Made by a program: the position numbers and the translations under genes. A DNA stretch of 10,862 nt from UBA4246 sp045113475 (GTDB lineage: Bacteria; Bacillota; Clostridia; Christensenellales; Aristaeellaceae): NCBI GenBank assembly GCA_045113475.1, contig JBGUIY010000083.1, positions 1 to 10,862 on the forward strand, read 5' to 3'. A model generated the notes under the pieces. It saw nothing but the letters and a program-made list of their open reading frames with translations. It did no database searches and was not told where the DNA came from. This document shows positions 1 to 7,297 of the stretch, one piece after another. Positions within the stretch are counted from its first letter, which is position 1, and the number at the start of each line of letters is the position of its first letter.

Positions 1-465
1 CAGCTTGACCCTGAGCCCCGCATCCAGCGCTTCGTGCAGCACGTCCAGCACATCGTTCACATTCCCGCAGCGGGTGATATGCCGGTAATTCTCCGGGTCC
101 AGGGTGTCCAGGCTGATATTCAGGTCAGCGAGCCCGTTATGGGCCGCTTCCGCTACGCGGCCCTTCAGCAGGATGGCGTTGGTGGTCATGCCGATGCGGT
201 CGACCCCCGGCAGCGCGTGGAGCATGCCGATCAGGTCCAGGCAGCCCCTGCGGGCCATCGGTTCGCCGCCGGTCAGGCGCACGGCGTGCACCCCGAGGCC
301 CGTCATCAGGCGGACGATCCTGACGATTTCCTCAAAGGTCAGGATATCCTGATGGGCCAGGCACTCGACGCCGCCCTCCGGCATGCAGTACAGGCACCGC
401 AGGTTGCACCGGTCGGTGATGGAAACGCGGACATATTCGATTTTCCGTCCCTGAAGATCGATCAT
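1..465 (-). CDS. moaA: GTP 3',8-cyclase MoaA (N-terminal part, cut by window edge)
   Basis: MoaA is a radical SAM enzyme that, with MoaC, turns GTP into cyclic pyranopterin monophosphate, the first step of molybdopterin synthesis in the cytoplasm. The 155 visible residues carry the radical SAM cluster motif CNLRCLYC (Cys20, Cys24, Cys27) followed by MP, as in MoaA, and the SAM-binding GGEP at 66-69. The family is usually about 320-330 residues, so the C-terminal half with the second Fe-S cluster lies outside the window to the left. The ATG at 463-465 overlaps the moaC TGA in an ATGA junction, so the two are probably translationally coupled. A GAGG ribosome binding site sits 7 nt upstream, inside moaC. 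It is the last visible gene of the tat-moa operon. The identification is secure; the gene's integrity beyond base 1 is unknown. Confidence 0.95.
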   Translation of the reverse strand, partial: MIDLQGRKIEYVRVSITDRCNLRCLYCMPEGGVECLAHQDILTFEEIVRIVRLMTGLGVHAVRLTGGEPMARRGCLDLIGMLHALPGVDRIGMTTNAILLKGRVAEAAHNGLADLNISLDTLDPENYRHITRCGNVNDVLDVLHEALDAGLRVKL

Positions 466-962
466 AGTTTATCCTCGTAGGCGGCGTCGCCGATAAACGT
501 ACCGCTTTTCCCGCCGGTCTTTTTGCACAGATGGATGCCGCCGATCTCCATACGCTTGTCGATGGCCTTGCACATATCGTAGATCGTCAGCAGCGCCACG
601 GAGACGCCCGTCAGGGCCTCCATCTCCACCCCCGTCTGTCCGCTGACCTTGGCGGTGCACACCGCGGTGACGGTGCAGGCAGCCTCGTCGATCCGGAAAT
701 CGACCGACGTTTTGCCGATGAGCAGCGGATGGCACAGTGGGATCAGATCCGGCGTACGCTTTACGCCCATGATGCCGGCGATACGCGCCACGCCCAGCAC
801 GTCGCCCTTCGCGGCGGTGCCTTCGATGATTGCCTGCATCGTCTGCGGGCTGACGCGGATCCAGCCCTCCGCGATCGCGGTCCGGTCCGTCTCCGCTTTG
901 GCGGTCACGTCCACCATCACGGCGCTGCCGTTTTCATCAAAATGGGTCAGTTTCTCGTTCAT
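462..962 (-). CDS. moaC: Cyclic pyranopterin monophosphate synthase MoaC
   Basis: MoaC converts the MoaA product 3',8-cyclo-7,8-dihydro-GTP to cyclic pyranopterin monophosphate. The 166-residue protein is full length for the family. It opens with the typical LTHFDENG and MVDV motifs. It also has LCHPL at 76-80, GVEMEALT at 111-118, DMCKAIDK at 129-136 and KKTGGKSG at 147-154. Lys52, His78, Glu113, Glu115, Asp129, Lys132 and Lys148 match the catalytic set of E. coli MoaC with a one-residue offset, so the enzyme should be active. It starts at ATG 960-962, 12 nt after the stop of the MoeA-like gene, behind a G-rich but weak ribosome binding site. Its stop overlaps the moaA start. Confidence 0.96.
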   Translation of the reverse strand: MNEKLTHFDENGSAVMVDVTAKAETDRTAIAEGWIRVSPQTMQAIIEGTAAKGDVLGVARIAGIMGVKRTPDLIPLCHPLLIGKTSVDFRIDEAACTVTAVCTAKVSGQTGVEMEALTGVSVALLTIYDMCKAIDKRMEIGGIHLCKKTGGKSGTFIGDAAYEDKL

Positions 963-974
963 CGGCCCACCCCG

Positions 975-1997
975 TTATTTGCCGAAACCGCAGTTGGGGA
1001 AGGTGCACACTTTGCAGTTCAGGCACAGGCCGCCCTCCCCCAGCCGATCCAGATCCTTCTTTTCCAGGATATCGTCGGCGAAAAGGTGCGGCAGCACCAG
1101 ATCCAGCACGGTGCGCTTGTTGTACATGGCGCAGCCGGGGATGCCGATGACCGGGACGTTCCTTTCGCCGTAGTAGCTCAGCAGGAACATGGCGCCGGGC
1201 AGCACCGGGCTGCCGTAGCTGATGACGCGGGCGCCGGTATTCCTGATGGCCAGGGGCGTGCGGTCGTCGGGGTCCACGCTCATGCCGCCCGTGCAGCAGA
1301 CCAGGTCCGCGCCCATATCCAGCAGCTTCCTAATGCAGCCGGTAATGCGCTCGTGATCGTCGTTGCTGATCTCGTGGCCGATGATCTCCGCGCCGTATTC
1401 GGTGACCTTGTCGATGATCACGGGCGTAAACTTATCGGTGATGCGCCCATAGAATACCTCGTTGCCCGTGGTGACGATGCCCACCTTTTTCTTCCGGAAG
1501 GGCAGGATGCGGAAGATCGGCCCGCCGGCAGCCGCCTGCCGGGCCTTTTCCATTTTTTCCTTCTCGATCACCAGCGGTATGATGCGGGTGCCGGCCACCT
1601 TGTCGCCCGGATGCACGGGAAAATCCCCGTGGCGGCTGGCAATCATCATTTCTCCCATGCTGTTGACGGCCAGCAGCTTCTCCCGGTCGATCTTCAGCAG
1701 TCCGTCGATATCTGAAATCAGCTCGATCTTGCCCTCTTTGACCGGCGAAGGATGCACATGCTCATCCGCGCACATCTCATACAGGATCTGCGCGGCGTCG
1801 TTTTCATGGAGCATGTTTTCGTTGTTTTCCCAGACATAAATGTGATCCTTGCCGATCGACAGGAGTACCGGGATATCCTCTTCGGTGATAATGTGCCCCT
1901 TGCGGAACACGGCGTCCTTGGTCACACCGGGAATGATCTGGGTCATGTCATGGCAGAGGATCTGTCCCACGGCCTCTGTGGTCTTCATGAGCTTCAC
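975..1997 (-). CDS. Molybdopterin-binding (MoeA/Mog-domain) protein with C-terminal four-Cys tail
   Basis: This 340-residue protein has a MoaB/Mog-type molybdopterin-binding fold at about residues 170-310, with GIVTTGNE (173-180), TGGMSVDPDD (236-245) and GIPGCA (285-290). Such domains bind molybdopterin or adenylyl-molybdopterin and insert molybdate or tungstate (MoeA) or adenylate the pterin (MogA). The first 165 residues do not clearly match canonical MoeA domains, and the total length is below the roughly 400 residues of MoeA. The C-terminus ends in CxxCxxCx4C (Cys325, 328, 331, 336), which could hold a metal or Fe-S cluster. The start is GTG at 1995-1997: AAGGAG lies 8 nt upstream of it, whereas the in-frame ATG three codons later is too far from that site. 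It lies between moaE and moaC with gaps of 12 nt each. A metal-insertion role is inferred from the domain and context. Confidence 0.85.
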   Translation of the reverse strand: MKLMKTTEAVGQILCHDMTQIIPGVTKDAVFRKGHIITEEDIPVLLSIGKDHIYVWENNENMLHENDAAQILYEMCADEHVHPSPVKEGKIELISDIDGLLKIDREKLLAVNSMGEMMIASRHGDFPVHPGDKVAGTRIIPLVIEKEKMEKARQAAAGGPIFRILPFRKKKVGIVTTGNEVFYGRITDKFTPVIIDKVTEYGAEIIGHEISNDDHERITGCIRKLLDMGADLVCCTGGMSVDPDDRTPLAIRNTGARVISYGSPVLPGAMFLLSYYGERNVPVIGIPGCAMYNKRTVLDLVLPHLFADDILEKKDLDRLGEGGLCLNCKVCTFPNCGFGK

Positions 1998-2009
1998 AGC
2001 GGTATCTCC

Positions 2010-2408
2010 TTATTGGGCAAATATTTCCGTTTCCCGGACACATTCGTTTTTCAGCCTGCCGACCAGAAACTGGAGGGCGTCCACCACATGCGGGCGGATA
2101 TCGCCGCCGATGAGCACCAGCATGATATCGTCCCCCACCTGCAGCTCACCCTCGTTGAGCCAGACACGCACATAGCCGATCCCCGGCATGGCGCGGGCTT
2201 CCTCCACCGCCTGCCGGACCTTTTCGGCATCGCTGGAGAAGCGCATCGCGACCACCGGAAGGGCCGAGGCATCCCCGTTTCTGACCATCGCCCGGGCTTT
2301 GCTGCGCACCACGCCGTCATGCGTCAGATACATGCCGATCCCGTCAGCGCCGGGGGCCTGCCTGGCTTCCCGCAGCCACTGGTCCACCGAGGGCCTCTGG
2401 TTCGCCAT
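2010..2408 (-). CDS. moaE: MoaE-like protein, divergent molybdopterin synthase large subunit
   Basis: MoaE is the catalytic subunit of molybdopterin synthase, which adds dithiolene sulfurs from MoaD thiocarboxylate to precursor Z. The C-terminal half (about residues 62-128) follows the MoaE pattern: a helix ending in MPG, then RVWLNEGELQVGDD, a strand, and a helix with IRPHVVDALQFLVGRLK. Lys120 aligns with E. coli Lys119. The conserved PxWKxE segment that carries the second catalytic lysine (Lys126 in E. coli) is replaced by NECVRETE with no lysine, and the usual HYxxM motif is missing. At 132 residues it is slightly shorter than E. coli MoaE (150). It starts at ATG 2406-2408 behind a GGAAGG site, 37 nt after tatC. 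Homology is fairly sure; standard synthase activity is doubtful. No moaD is visible in the window. Confidence 0.78.
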   Translation of the reverse strand: MANQRPSVDQWLREARQAPGADGIGMYLTHDGVVRSKARAMVRNGDASALPVVAMRFSSDAEKVRQAVEEARAMPGIGYVRVWLNEGELQVGDDIMLVLIGGDIRPHVVDALQFLVGRLKNECVRETEIFAQ

Positions 2409-2445
2409 ACGAATCCTTCCCTTCTATTCAGTTGACTCGCCCGTA

Positions 2446-3246
2446 TCAGGCGGTTTCCTCCGTGTCTTTTTTCTTCTGGACAAAGCGGATGATCTGCAGC
2501 GAAAGTTCAAACAGCAGGAGCATCGGCACCATCAGCATGATCTGGCTGACTACGTCCGGCGGGGTCAGGATGGCGGCCGCCACCGCGATGCCGAGGATCA
2601 CGAACTTACGCGATTTCGCCGCGGATCGATAGTTGATCATGCCCTTGCGCGCCAGCAGATACATGACGATGGGCAGGTCGAACATCAGCCCGAAGGGCAG
2701 AACGAAGCTGAGCACGAAATTGAAGTAATCCTTCACGTTCCACATGGATTCCGCCAGGTTGTTGCCGGCTTCCCAGAACAGGTCGATGGTGAGCGGGAAG
2801 ATGACGATATAGCAGAACAGCACCCCGGTCACGAACAGCAGCAGCATGGCGAAAAACATCAGCGCGAAGACTTTCTTTTCCCTCGCGTACAGCGCCGGCG
2901 CCACAAAGCTCCATACCTGCCAGATGATGACAGGCATGGCGCATACGAGCGCCGCCACCAGGCACACCTTGAACTTCATCACCAGGGCGTCGCTGACGGC
3001 GGTGCTGATGACGTCGATGCCGCGCGCCTTGACGGGGATCAGGATAAAACCCGCCAGCATATCGCAGAATCCGTAAAAAAGCACAGCAAACACGATCAGG
3101 ACGGCTGCCGTCGAAATGATCAGCACTTTGCGCAGCGCACGGATGTGCTCTGCCAAAGCCTGTTTCCTTTCCACAGCCAGGTCCTGATCGTTTACCGCGC
3201 TTTTTTGCGATTCAGCCTGCTGAACGGCCTTTTGTTCGCCGCTCAC
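2446..3246 (-). CDS. tatC: Sec-independent protein translocase TatC
   Basis: TatC is the membrane receptor of the twin-arginine translocase; it recognises the RR signal and recruits TatA to export folded, cofactor-loaded proteins. The 266 residues show six hydrophobic segments at about 41-60, 93-113, 126-150, 174-199, 214-228 and 232-250. Family marks include HIxxLR (34-39), the WSFVAPALYAREK stretch (112-124), FDLP (189-192) and the TPPDVVSQ turn (228-235). A charged N-terminal extension of about 30 residues precedes the usual start. The start codon is GTG at 3244-3246, overlapping the tatA TGA (GTGA), which suggests translational coupling. moaE follows after 37 nt without a terminator, so translocon and cofactor genes appear to be cotranscribed. 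Confidence 0.95.
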   Translation of the reverse strand: MSGEQKAVQQAESQKSAVNDQDLAVERKQALAEHIRALRKVLIISTAAVLIVFAVLFYGFCDMLAGFILIPVKARGIDVISTAVSDALVMKFKVCLVAALVCAMPVIIWQVWSFVAPALYAREKKVFALMFFAMLLLFVTGVLFCYIVIFPLTIDLFWEAGNNLAESMWNVKDYFNFVLSFVLPFGLMFDLPIVMYLLARKGMINYRSAAKSRKFVILGIAVAAAILTPPDVVSQIMLMVPMLLLFELSLQIIRFVQKKKDTEETA

Positions 3247-3434
3247 GCTTTTTTCTCATCCGAAGCCTTTGCGGGCTCGGTCCCTTCCTCTCCGGCATCC
3301 TCGGGCTTGACTTCCTTCTTGAATTCACGGATGCTCTGGCCCAGGGCCTTGCCCACGCCGGCCAGCTTGCCGCCGCCGAAGATCACCAGCACCAGCAAAA
3401 GGATCAGCAGAATCTCAGTTACACCGATACGCAT
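3243..3434 (-). CDS. tatA: Twin-arginine translocase pore subunit TatA
   Basis: This 63-residue protein has the TatA layout: a short N-terminus, one transmembrane helix (about residues 6-20), the FGGGKL hinge, an amphipathic helix ending in SIREFKKEV, and a charged tail rich in Glu, Lys and Ala. TatA oligomers form the export path in the Tat system. The ATG at 3432-3434 has a perfect AGGAGG seven bases upstream. It lies 23 nt after the TatB-like gene and its stop overlaps tatC. The FGxxKLPxxG consensus is present, with Ala-Gly in place of Pro-Glu after KL. Confidence 0.95.
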   Translation of the reverse strand: MRIGVTEILLILLLVLVIFGGGKLAGVGKALGQSIREFKKEVKPEDAGEEGTEPAKASDEKKA

Positions 3435-3457
3435 AGTTTTTCCTCCTGTTTATGGTT

Positions 3458-3784
3458 TTAATTGTTCTTTTTCTGTCCGGGCATTCCGTTCCTGATATCT
3501 TGCTTCGCTTCATGAAGCGCCTTCTGCGCTTCGTCGGTAGCATCTTTCAGTTCCATCCGGGGATCAGCCTCCCGGAGCGTCGTGCTGAGGTCCCGTTCCG
3601 TGTCCTTCAGATCCTCGATCGTCTCTGACAGTCCGGTCTCCTCTTTGAATTCGTTGAACATCTCCCGCAGTTGACGAACCCAGCGGCCCAGCGCGCGCCC
3701 GACCTTAGGCAGATCCTTGGGACCGACGATGATGAAGGCGACCAGCAGGATCAGAATCAGCTCCGCGGAACCCAGATTAAACAT
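3458..3784 (-). CDS. tatB: Tat translocase TatB-like subunit
   Basis: This is a second TatA/B-family protein of 108 residues. It has an N-terminal membrane helix (about residues 7-20), then VGPKDLPKVGRALGRW, followed by a long charged amphipathic and probably coiled region up to residue 100. Glu8 in the membrane helix, the GPxxLP hinge and the long tail favour TatB, which works with TatC in signal-peptide recognition, over TatA. Many Gram-positive bacteria use bifunctional TatA proteins, so the A/B label is an inference from sequence. The ATG at 3782-3784 has GGAGGT 10 nt upstream. It is the first gene of the tat-moa operon, about 35 bp downstream of a strong promoter. Confidence 0.85.
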   Translation of the reverse strand: MFNLGSAELILILLVAFIIVGPKDLPKVGRALGRWVRQLREMFNEFKEETGLSETIEDLKDTERDLSTTLREADPRMELKDATDEAQKALHEAKQDIRNGMPGQKKNN

Positions 3785-3820
3785 GCTTATTATGACCTCC
3801 CGTCCGCTCTGATCCGTGTT

Positions 3821-3849
3821 ATTGTATCACGGTTTTTGATTCAATGCAA
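3821..3849 (-). promoter_or_regulatory. Sigma-A-type promoter of the tat-moa operon
   Basis: On the minus strand TTGCAT (3844-3849) is followed after 17 bp by TACAAT (3821-3826), close to the TTGACA/TATAAT consensus. It lies just after the terminator of the ydhYVW unit and about 35 bp before the TatB-like start codon. An inverted repeat CCGTG-N9-CACGG (3814-3832) is centred on the -10 box and could be an operator. Confidence 0.75.
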
Positions 3850-3850
3850 C

Positions 3851-3881
3851 AGAAAAAGGTGCCAGCCTTAGCTGACACCTT
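3851..3881 (-). terminator. Intrinsic terminator after ydhW
   Basis: Read on the minus strand, a hairpin with arms AAGGTG and CACCTT plus GCTG/CAGC, one internal mismatch and a 4-nt loop (3856-3881) runs straight into TTTTTCT (3851-3857). The position, 24 nt after the ydhW-like stop and just ahead of the tat promoter, fits the end of the ydhYVW transcript. Confidence 0.85.
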
Positions 3882-3904
3882 GCTGTGCTAGCGTCTACAG
3901 CGCC

Positions 3905-4471
3905 TCAGGGATTCTCGTAAATGCCGACCTCGTACCATTCGTGCAGGTATTCGGCGTATTTGCGGTCCAGGCTCTGCTTGCTGTAAAAGGCTTTCTGGCC
4001 GTTGGACGCCTCGATGACGTCGATATCCGCGTACTGCGGATCCGCCGCGAACCGGGCCGCCGCGCCGAGGAGCTCGTCCTCAGTGAACCAGAAGGGCGTA
4101 TCCATCAGCTTCCGGAATTCCGTGGCCTTGGGATACAGCTTGGAATCGGAACGGGTCACCGTCGCGATGGTGTGCAGGATGTCCTTTTCCTGGATCATGC
4201 TGTCCAGCGACGCAAAGTGATGCGTCATGATGGTGCTGTCATAATACCAGGTGTCCTTGCGGCCCTTCAGTACGGCAATGTCCTTCAGCTCCTGCGCCGG
4301 CTCCCCATGCTCCAGGGCCTTCAGAAGATCGCTCGTTTCTTCCTTGGTAAGGCCGGCGGGGGGCGTACGAAGCAGCTGCTTCTTGCCAGTTACCTTGCTT
4401 TTTTCGGTAGCGGAGCGCAGCGCCTGATACAGCAGCTGCGCGCCGCTTACCTTGATCTCATTCTCGCTCAT
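3905..4471 (-). CDS. ydhW: YdhW-like partner protein of the AOR-family oxidoreductase
   Basis: This 188-residue soluble protein has no cysteines, no signal peptide and no recognisable cofactor site. Its position directly after the ydhV-type gene and its general pattern (a PPAGLTKEE region, a KDIAVLKGRKDTWYYD core, a PFWFTEDEL segment and a final YAEYLHEW helix) match what is expected for YdhW, the third product of the E. coli ydhYVWXUT operon, whose biochemical role is not established. It starts at ATG 4469-4471, only 2 nt after the ydhV stop. The ribosome binding site is weak, so translation is probably coupled. A role as maturation chaperone or accessory subunit for the YdhV-type enzyme is inferred from conserved gene order. 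The YdhW assignment rests on memory of the family and could be tested by profile search. Confidence 0.68.
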   Translation of the reverse strand: MSENEIKVSGAQLLYQALRSATEKSKVTGKKQLLRTPPAGLTKEETSDLLKALEHGEPAQELKDIAVLKGRKDTWYYDSTIMTHHFASLDSMIQEKDILHTIATVTRSDSKLYPKATEFRKLMDTPFWFTEDELLGAAARFAADPQYADIDVIEASNGQKAFYSKQSLDRKYAEYLHEWYEVGIYENP

Positions 4472-4473
4472 CG

Positions 4474-6585
4474 TCAGGGCAGCAGACCCTTGGACTCGAG
4501 TTCATCAGCGACGTCCTTCAGGCCAAACTTTTCGAGCGATTCACGGGTCGGGCAGCCCAGCTTCTCATCCCAGCCGAACTGCTTGTAGAACATGGTCAGA
4601 GCGGTCTGCCAGTCTTCACGCTCCATCTTCACGGTGCCGGGGGTGAAGGGAGCCTGATCGGGATTCAGCTCATAGCTGAAGTTCGGGATCACGTCGTGGC
4701 CGTTGCGCATGTCTTTGTCGCCGGCGCTCAGCACGGTCATGGCGCGCTGCAGCTGAATGATCCGCTCAGCGGCTTCGTCCAGCTTCTGCTCGTCCCAGTC
4801 TTCGCCGGTGATGGCTGCCATGTACTGGGATTCCACGCTCAGGTCGCCCTTGTAGCCGCGCTCACGGCGGGGGCTGAAGGTCATGGGCCATACCCAGTTG
4901 CACAGGGTCATACTGTCATGGATGACCTGGCGCATGACGCCGAATTTCGCGAACTTCGCCTTGTTCTCGTTCATGGGCGTGTAGTTGGCGGGAGCGTCCA
5001 GGGCGCCTTCGCCGAAGAGGCTCTCGATGATGGATTTCTGGATCGCATAGGGCAGGCCGCTGCCGGTGATGTTCACGATGGTGTGGCACATACCGTCGCG
5101 GTTGTAGATGGTGTTGGTCAGCTGGCCGACCTGAGCAGCGCACTCATGACCGTGATGGCGCTTGCCGCCGATCACGCCCCACAGGCCGATGGCCTGGCTG
5201 TTCAGATAGTCGTCACCCAGGATGTCGTGATACTTCTGATCGACGTAGTAGGCGCCGGCGGTCAGGTTGTACAGCGGGTGGGTGGGATCGACCAGCAGCT
5301 CAATCAGCTCGTCCAGGAAGGACAGGTCGCCGTTTTCGCGCTTGGACCAGTTGATGGCGTTGAACTGCTCTTCGGTCATGATCTGGCGGGCCAGCTTGTA
5401 ATCGTCCGCGAAGAAGTAGTTCAGGGTGGCTACGAGCTCGCCGTAGTTGTCCCAGAGGCCGTAATCGTCGCACAGGATGGCGCCGTACAGGCTGCGCATC
5501 AGGGCGGAGTCGCCTTCTTCTTCAACGTCCTTCACATTCTGCATGACGCCGGCGATGAAACCGGAGGACTGCAGGCAGGTGGTGGCATGAGCGCCGGGCA
5601 CGCCGGTCACGGGCTCCATCTGGGGCACCTTGATCGCGCCGTAGCAGTGGATCGGGCACATGGCGCAACCGGTCATCTTGACAGTGTACTTTTCAGCGAT
5701 CGCGCCGCGGTCGCGAACGGCCTTCTGGCAGCGGAAGCCGACCAGGGTGGGCTGTCCGGGAGCGGATTCGCCGGTATCCACGGGGCCGCCTTCGGCAGCG
5801 CCCCAGGTCAGGCCGGGATGGCCGGTCCAGCGGGAGCCGGAGTTCTCATACTCGGACCAGGACTGGGCAACGGTGGGCACCACGTGGTTGTTGTTGGAGC
5901 CGATCAGGTCGCTCAGCACGTAGTTGTTCAGGGCCTGTACCTTGGCGGGATCCGCCAGCTGCACGCCCTTGGTGCCGTAGAAGGCGACCGACTTCAGCTT
6001 CTTGGAACCGAAGACCTTGCCGATGCCGCCGCCGCCGCAGTGGGCGTTGTCGTTCATGACGCAGCTCAGGTTGCACAGGTTCTCGCCGGCCTTGCCGATG
6101 GAAACCACGTTCACGCCGGCCACGGTGGCCTTGGTGATTTCCGCCGTGGTGTGGGAAGTGGTGGTGCCCCACAGGTCGGAGGCGTCACGGATCTCGACCT
6201 TGTCGTCGTTAATGTAGATGTAAACGGGGGTATCGCTGGCGCCTTCGATGATCAGGGCGTCATAGCCCGCGTTCTTCATCCGCATCGCGGTATTGCCGCC
6301 CATGTGGGCGTCCACGATGGAATTGTACTTGGTGAAGGGGCTCAGAGAGGAAAGGGTGATACGGCCGCTGGTAGGAGCGGAACCCGCGGTATTGGGGCCG
6401 ACGGCGAACACGATCTTGTTTTCCGGGGCGGTCGGTTCGGTGCCGGCAGGAACTTCTTCGTACATGATGCGGTTGGCCATGCCCTTGCCGCCGATGTACG
6501 CATGATATTTGTCGCTGCTCTCGACGCTGCTGGTCTTATCCGTCAGATTGACGCGGAGCAGTTTTCCCATCCAACCATAACTCAT
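4474..6585 (-). CDS. ydhV: AOR-family molybdo/tungsto-oxidoreductase, YdhV type
   Basis: This 703-residue protein is full length for the aldehyde ferredoxin oxidoreductase family. It opens with GWMGKLLRVNLT as in AORs, and continues with GPNTAGSAPTSGR (63-75), the DAHMGG motif (92-97), GKAGEN (164-169), and SKKLKSVAFYGTKG (194-207). A CxxCxxxC motif (Cys307, Cys310, Cys314) with a distant Cys562 supplies the four ligands of the [4Fe-4S] cluster next to the bis-pterin metal site. The overall match is much closer to E. coli YdhV (about 700 residues) than to archaeal AOR. E. coli YdhV is reported to carry a bis-Mo-molybdopterin cofactor without attached nucleotide; Mo versus W cannot be decided here, and the substrate is unknown. 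It has no signal peptide of its own. The ATG at 6583-6585 lies behind AGGAGGG, 14 nt after the ferredoxin gene. Electrons would pass to the neighbouring YdhY-like subunit. Confidence 0.93.
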   Translation of the reverse strand: MSYGWMGKLLRVNLTDKTSSVESSDKYHAYIGGKGMANRIMYEEVPAGTEPTAPENKIVFAVGPNTAGSAPTSGRITLSSLSPFTKYNSIVDAHMGGNTAMRMKNAGYDALIIEGASDTPVYIYINDDKVEIRDASDLWGTTTSHTTAEITKATVAGVNVVSIGKAGENLCNLSCVMNDNAHCGGGGIGKVFGSKKLKSVAFYGTKGVQLADPAKVQALNNYVLSDLIGSNNNHVVPTVAQSWSEYENSGSRWTGHPGLTWGAAEGGPVDTGESAPGQPTLVGFRCQKAVRDRGAIAEKYTVKMTGCAMCPIHCYGAIKVPQMEPVTGVPGAHATTCLQSSGFIAGVMQNVKDVEEEGDSALMRSLYGAILCDDYGLWDNYGELVATLNYFFADDYKLARQIMTEEQFNAINWSKRENGDLSFLDELIELLVDPTHPLYNLTAGAYYVDQKYHDILGDDYLNSQAIGLWGVIGGKRHHGHECAAQVGQLTNTIYNRDGMCHTIVNITGSGLPYAIQKSIIESLFGEGALDAPANYTPMNENKAKFAKFGVMRQVIHDSMTLCNWVWPMTFSPRRERGYKGDLSVESQYMAAITGEDWDEQKLDEAAERIIQLQRAMTVLSAGDKDMRNGHDVIPNFSYELNPDQAPFTPGTVKMEREDWQTALTMFYKQFGWDEKLGCPTRESLEKFGLKDVADELESKGLLP

Positions 6586-6599
6586 CGTTCATTCCCTCC

Positions 6600-7244
6600 T
6601 TACAGCGCTTTGGCCACATCTTCCCAGGGGATCATGCGAAGGGCGCTGTTCGGGCAGCCGGCAACGCAGGCACCGCAGGAGATGCACTTGGTGGACTTTT
6701 TCTTTTCTTCGTCAATGCGGGGCATATGCCACGGGCAGGACTGGACGCAGATACCGCAGCCGATGCACTTTTCCTGGTCGATCACGCGGGCGCCGGTATC
6801 GGGATCGGCGCTGATCGCCTTCATCGGGCAGTTCTTAACGCAAAGAGGATCCGCGCACTGCTTGCAGGTCTCAGGAGCGAAGCCCCAGGTGCCAAACAGG
6901 CCGTCGCCATGCAGGAAATCTTCAGTCGGGCCGTCCTTGCCGAACGCAACGTCCTGACGGACGCGCAGACGGGCCATGTAAGGATGGGCGTCGCCGTCGT
7001 TCTTCAGCGTGCAGCTGACTTCGCAGCGCTGACAGCCGGAGCACTTGGCGCGGTTCGCCACCAGCAGGAAATCAGGCGCGGCGATGGTGTCCACCAGACC
7101 CGCTTCAGCCTGGGCCTGCGTGCAGCCCATCAGGTTGAGCAAGCTGCTGGAGAGCGCGACACCCGCAAGTCCCTTACCGGTCAGTTTCATGAACTGACGG
7201 CGAGTGAACTCACGGTCCAGCAGGTTTTTGTTGTTTCCGGACAT
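6600..7244 (-). CDS. ydhY: Tat-targeted four-cluster ferredoxin subunit, YdhY type
   Basis: This 214-residue electron-transfer subunit holds 16 clustered cysteines for four [4Fe-4S] clusters: Cys68/71/74/78, Cys127/130/135/139, Cys160/163/166/170 and Cys187/190/193/197, the layout of NrfC/DMSO-reductase-B type ferredoxins and of E. coli YdhY. The N-terminus has a twin-arginine signal, TRRQFMK (14-20), followed by a hydrophobic stretch. It ends in LMGC with Cys41, close to a lipobox although Met at -2 is unusual. The subunit may thus be exported folded and lipid-anchored. The start at 7242-7244 is chosen because AGGAGG lies 8 nt upstream and the Tat signal begins there; an upstream in-frame ATG at 7325 would put 27 residues before the signal. 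First gene of the ydhYVW operon and the only Tat substrate seen in the window. Confidence 0.93.
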   Translation of the reverse strand: MSGNNKNLLDREFTRRQFMKLTGKGLAGVALSSSLLNLMGCTQAQAEAGLVDTIAAPDFLLVANRAKCSGCQRCEVSCTLKNDGDAHPYMARLRVRQDVAFGKDGPTEDFLHGDGLFGTWGFAPETCKQCADPLCVKNCPMKAISADPDTGARVIDQEKCIGCGICVQSCPWHMPRIDEEKKKSTKCISCGACVAGCPNSALRMIPWEDVAKAL

Positions 7245-7297
7245 AGTAAATTCCTCCTTTTGTATTTGGTTGTCGGCAGGGTTGAAAAACCTCTCCC

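Noticed and set aside
531..1715. A 394-codon plus-strand open frame opposite moaC and the MoeA-like gene
   Set aside because: No ribosome binding site or family motif; the antisense genes are certain.
1986..1988. ATG start for the MoeA-like protein instead of GTG 1995-1997
   Set aside because: The AAGGAG site is 8 nt from the GTG but 17 nt from the ATG.
2188..3495. A 435-codon plus-strand open frame opposite moaE and tatC
   Set aside because: Low-complexity His/Gln/Asp/Glu-rich translation with no motif, lying over well-identified genes on the other strand.
4696..6957. A 753-codon plus-strand open frame opposite ydhV and ydhY
   Set aside because: It mirrors genes with clear family motifs; the translation is rich in Val, Gly, Ala, His and Gln without domain motifs, as expected for an antisense frame of a GC-rich gene.
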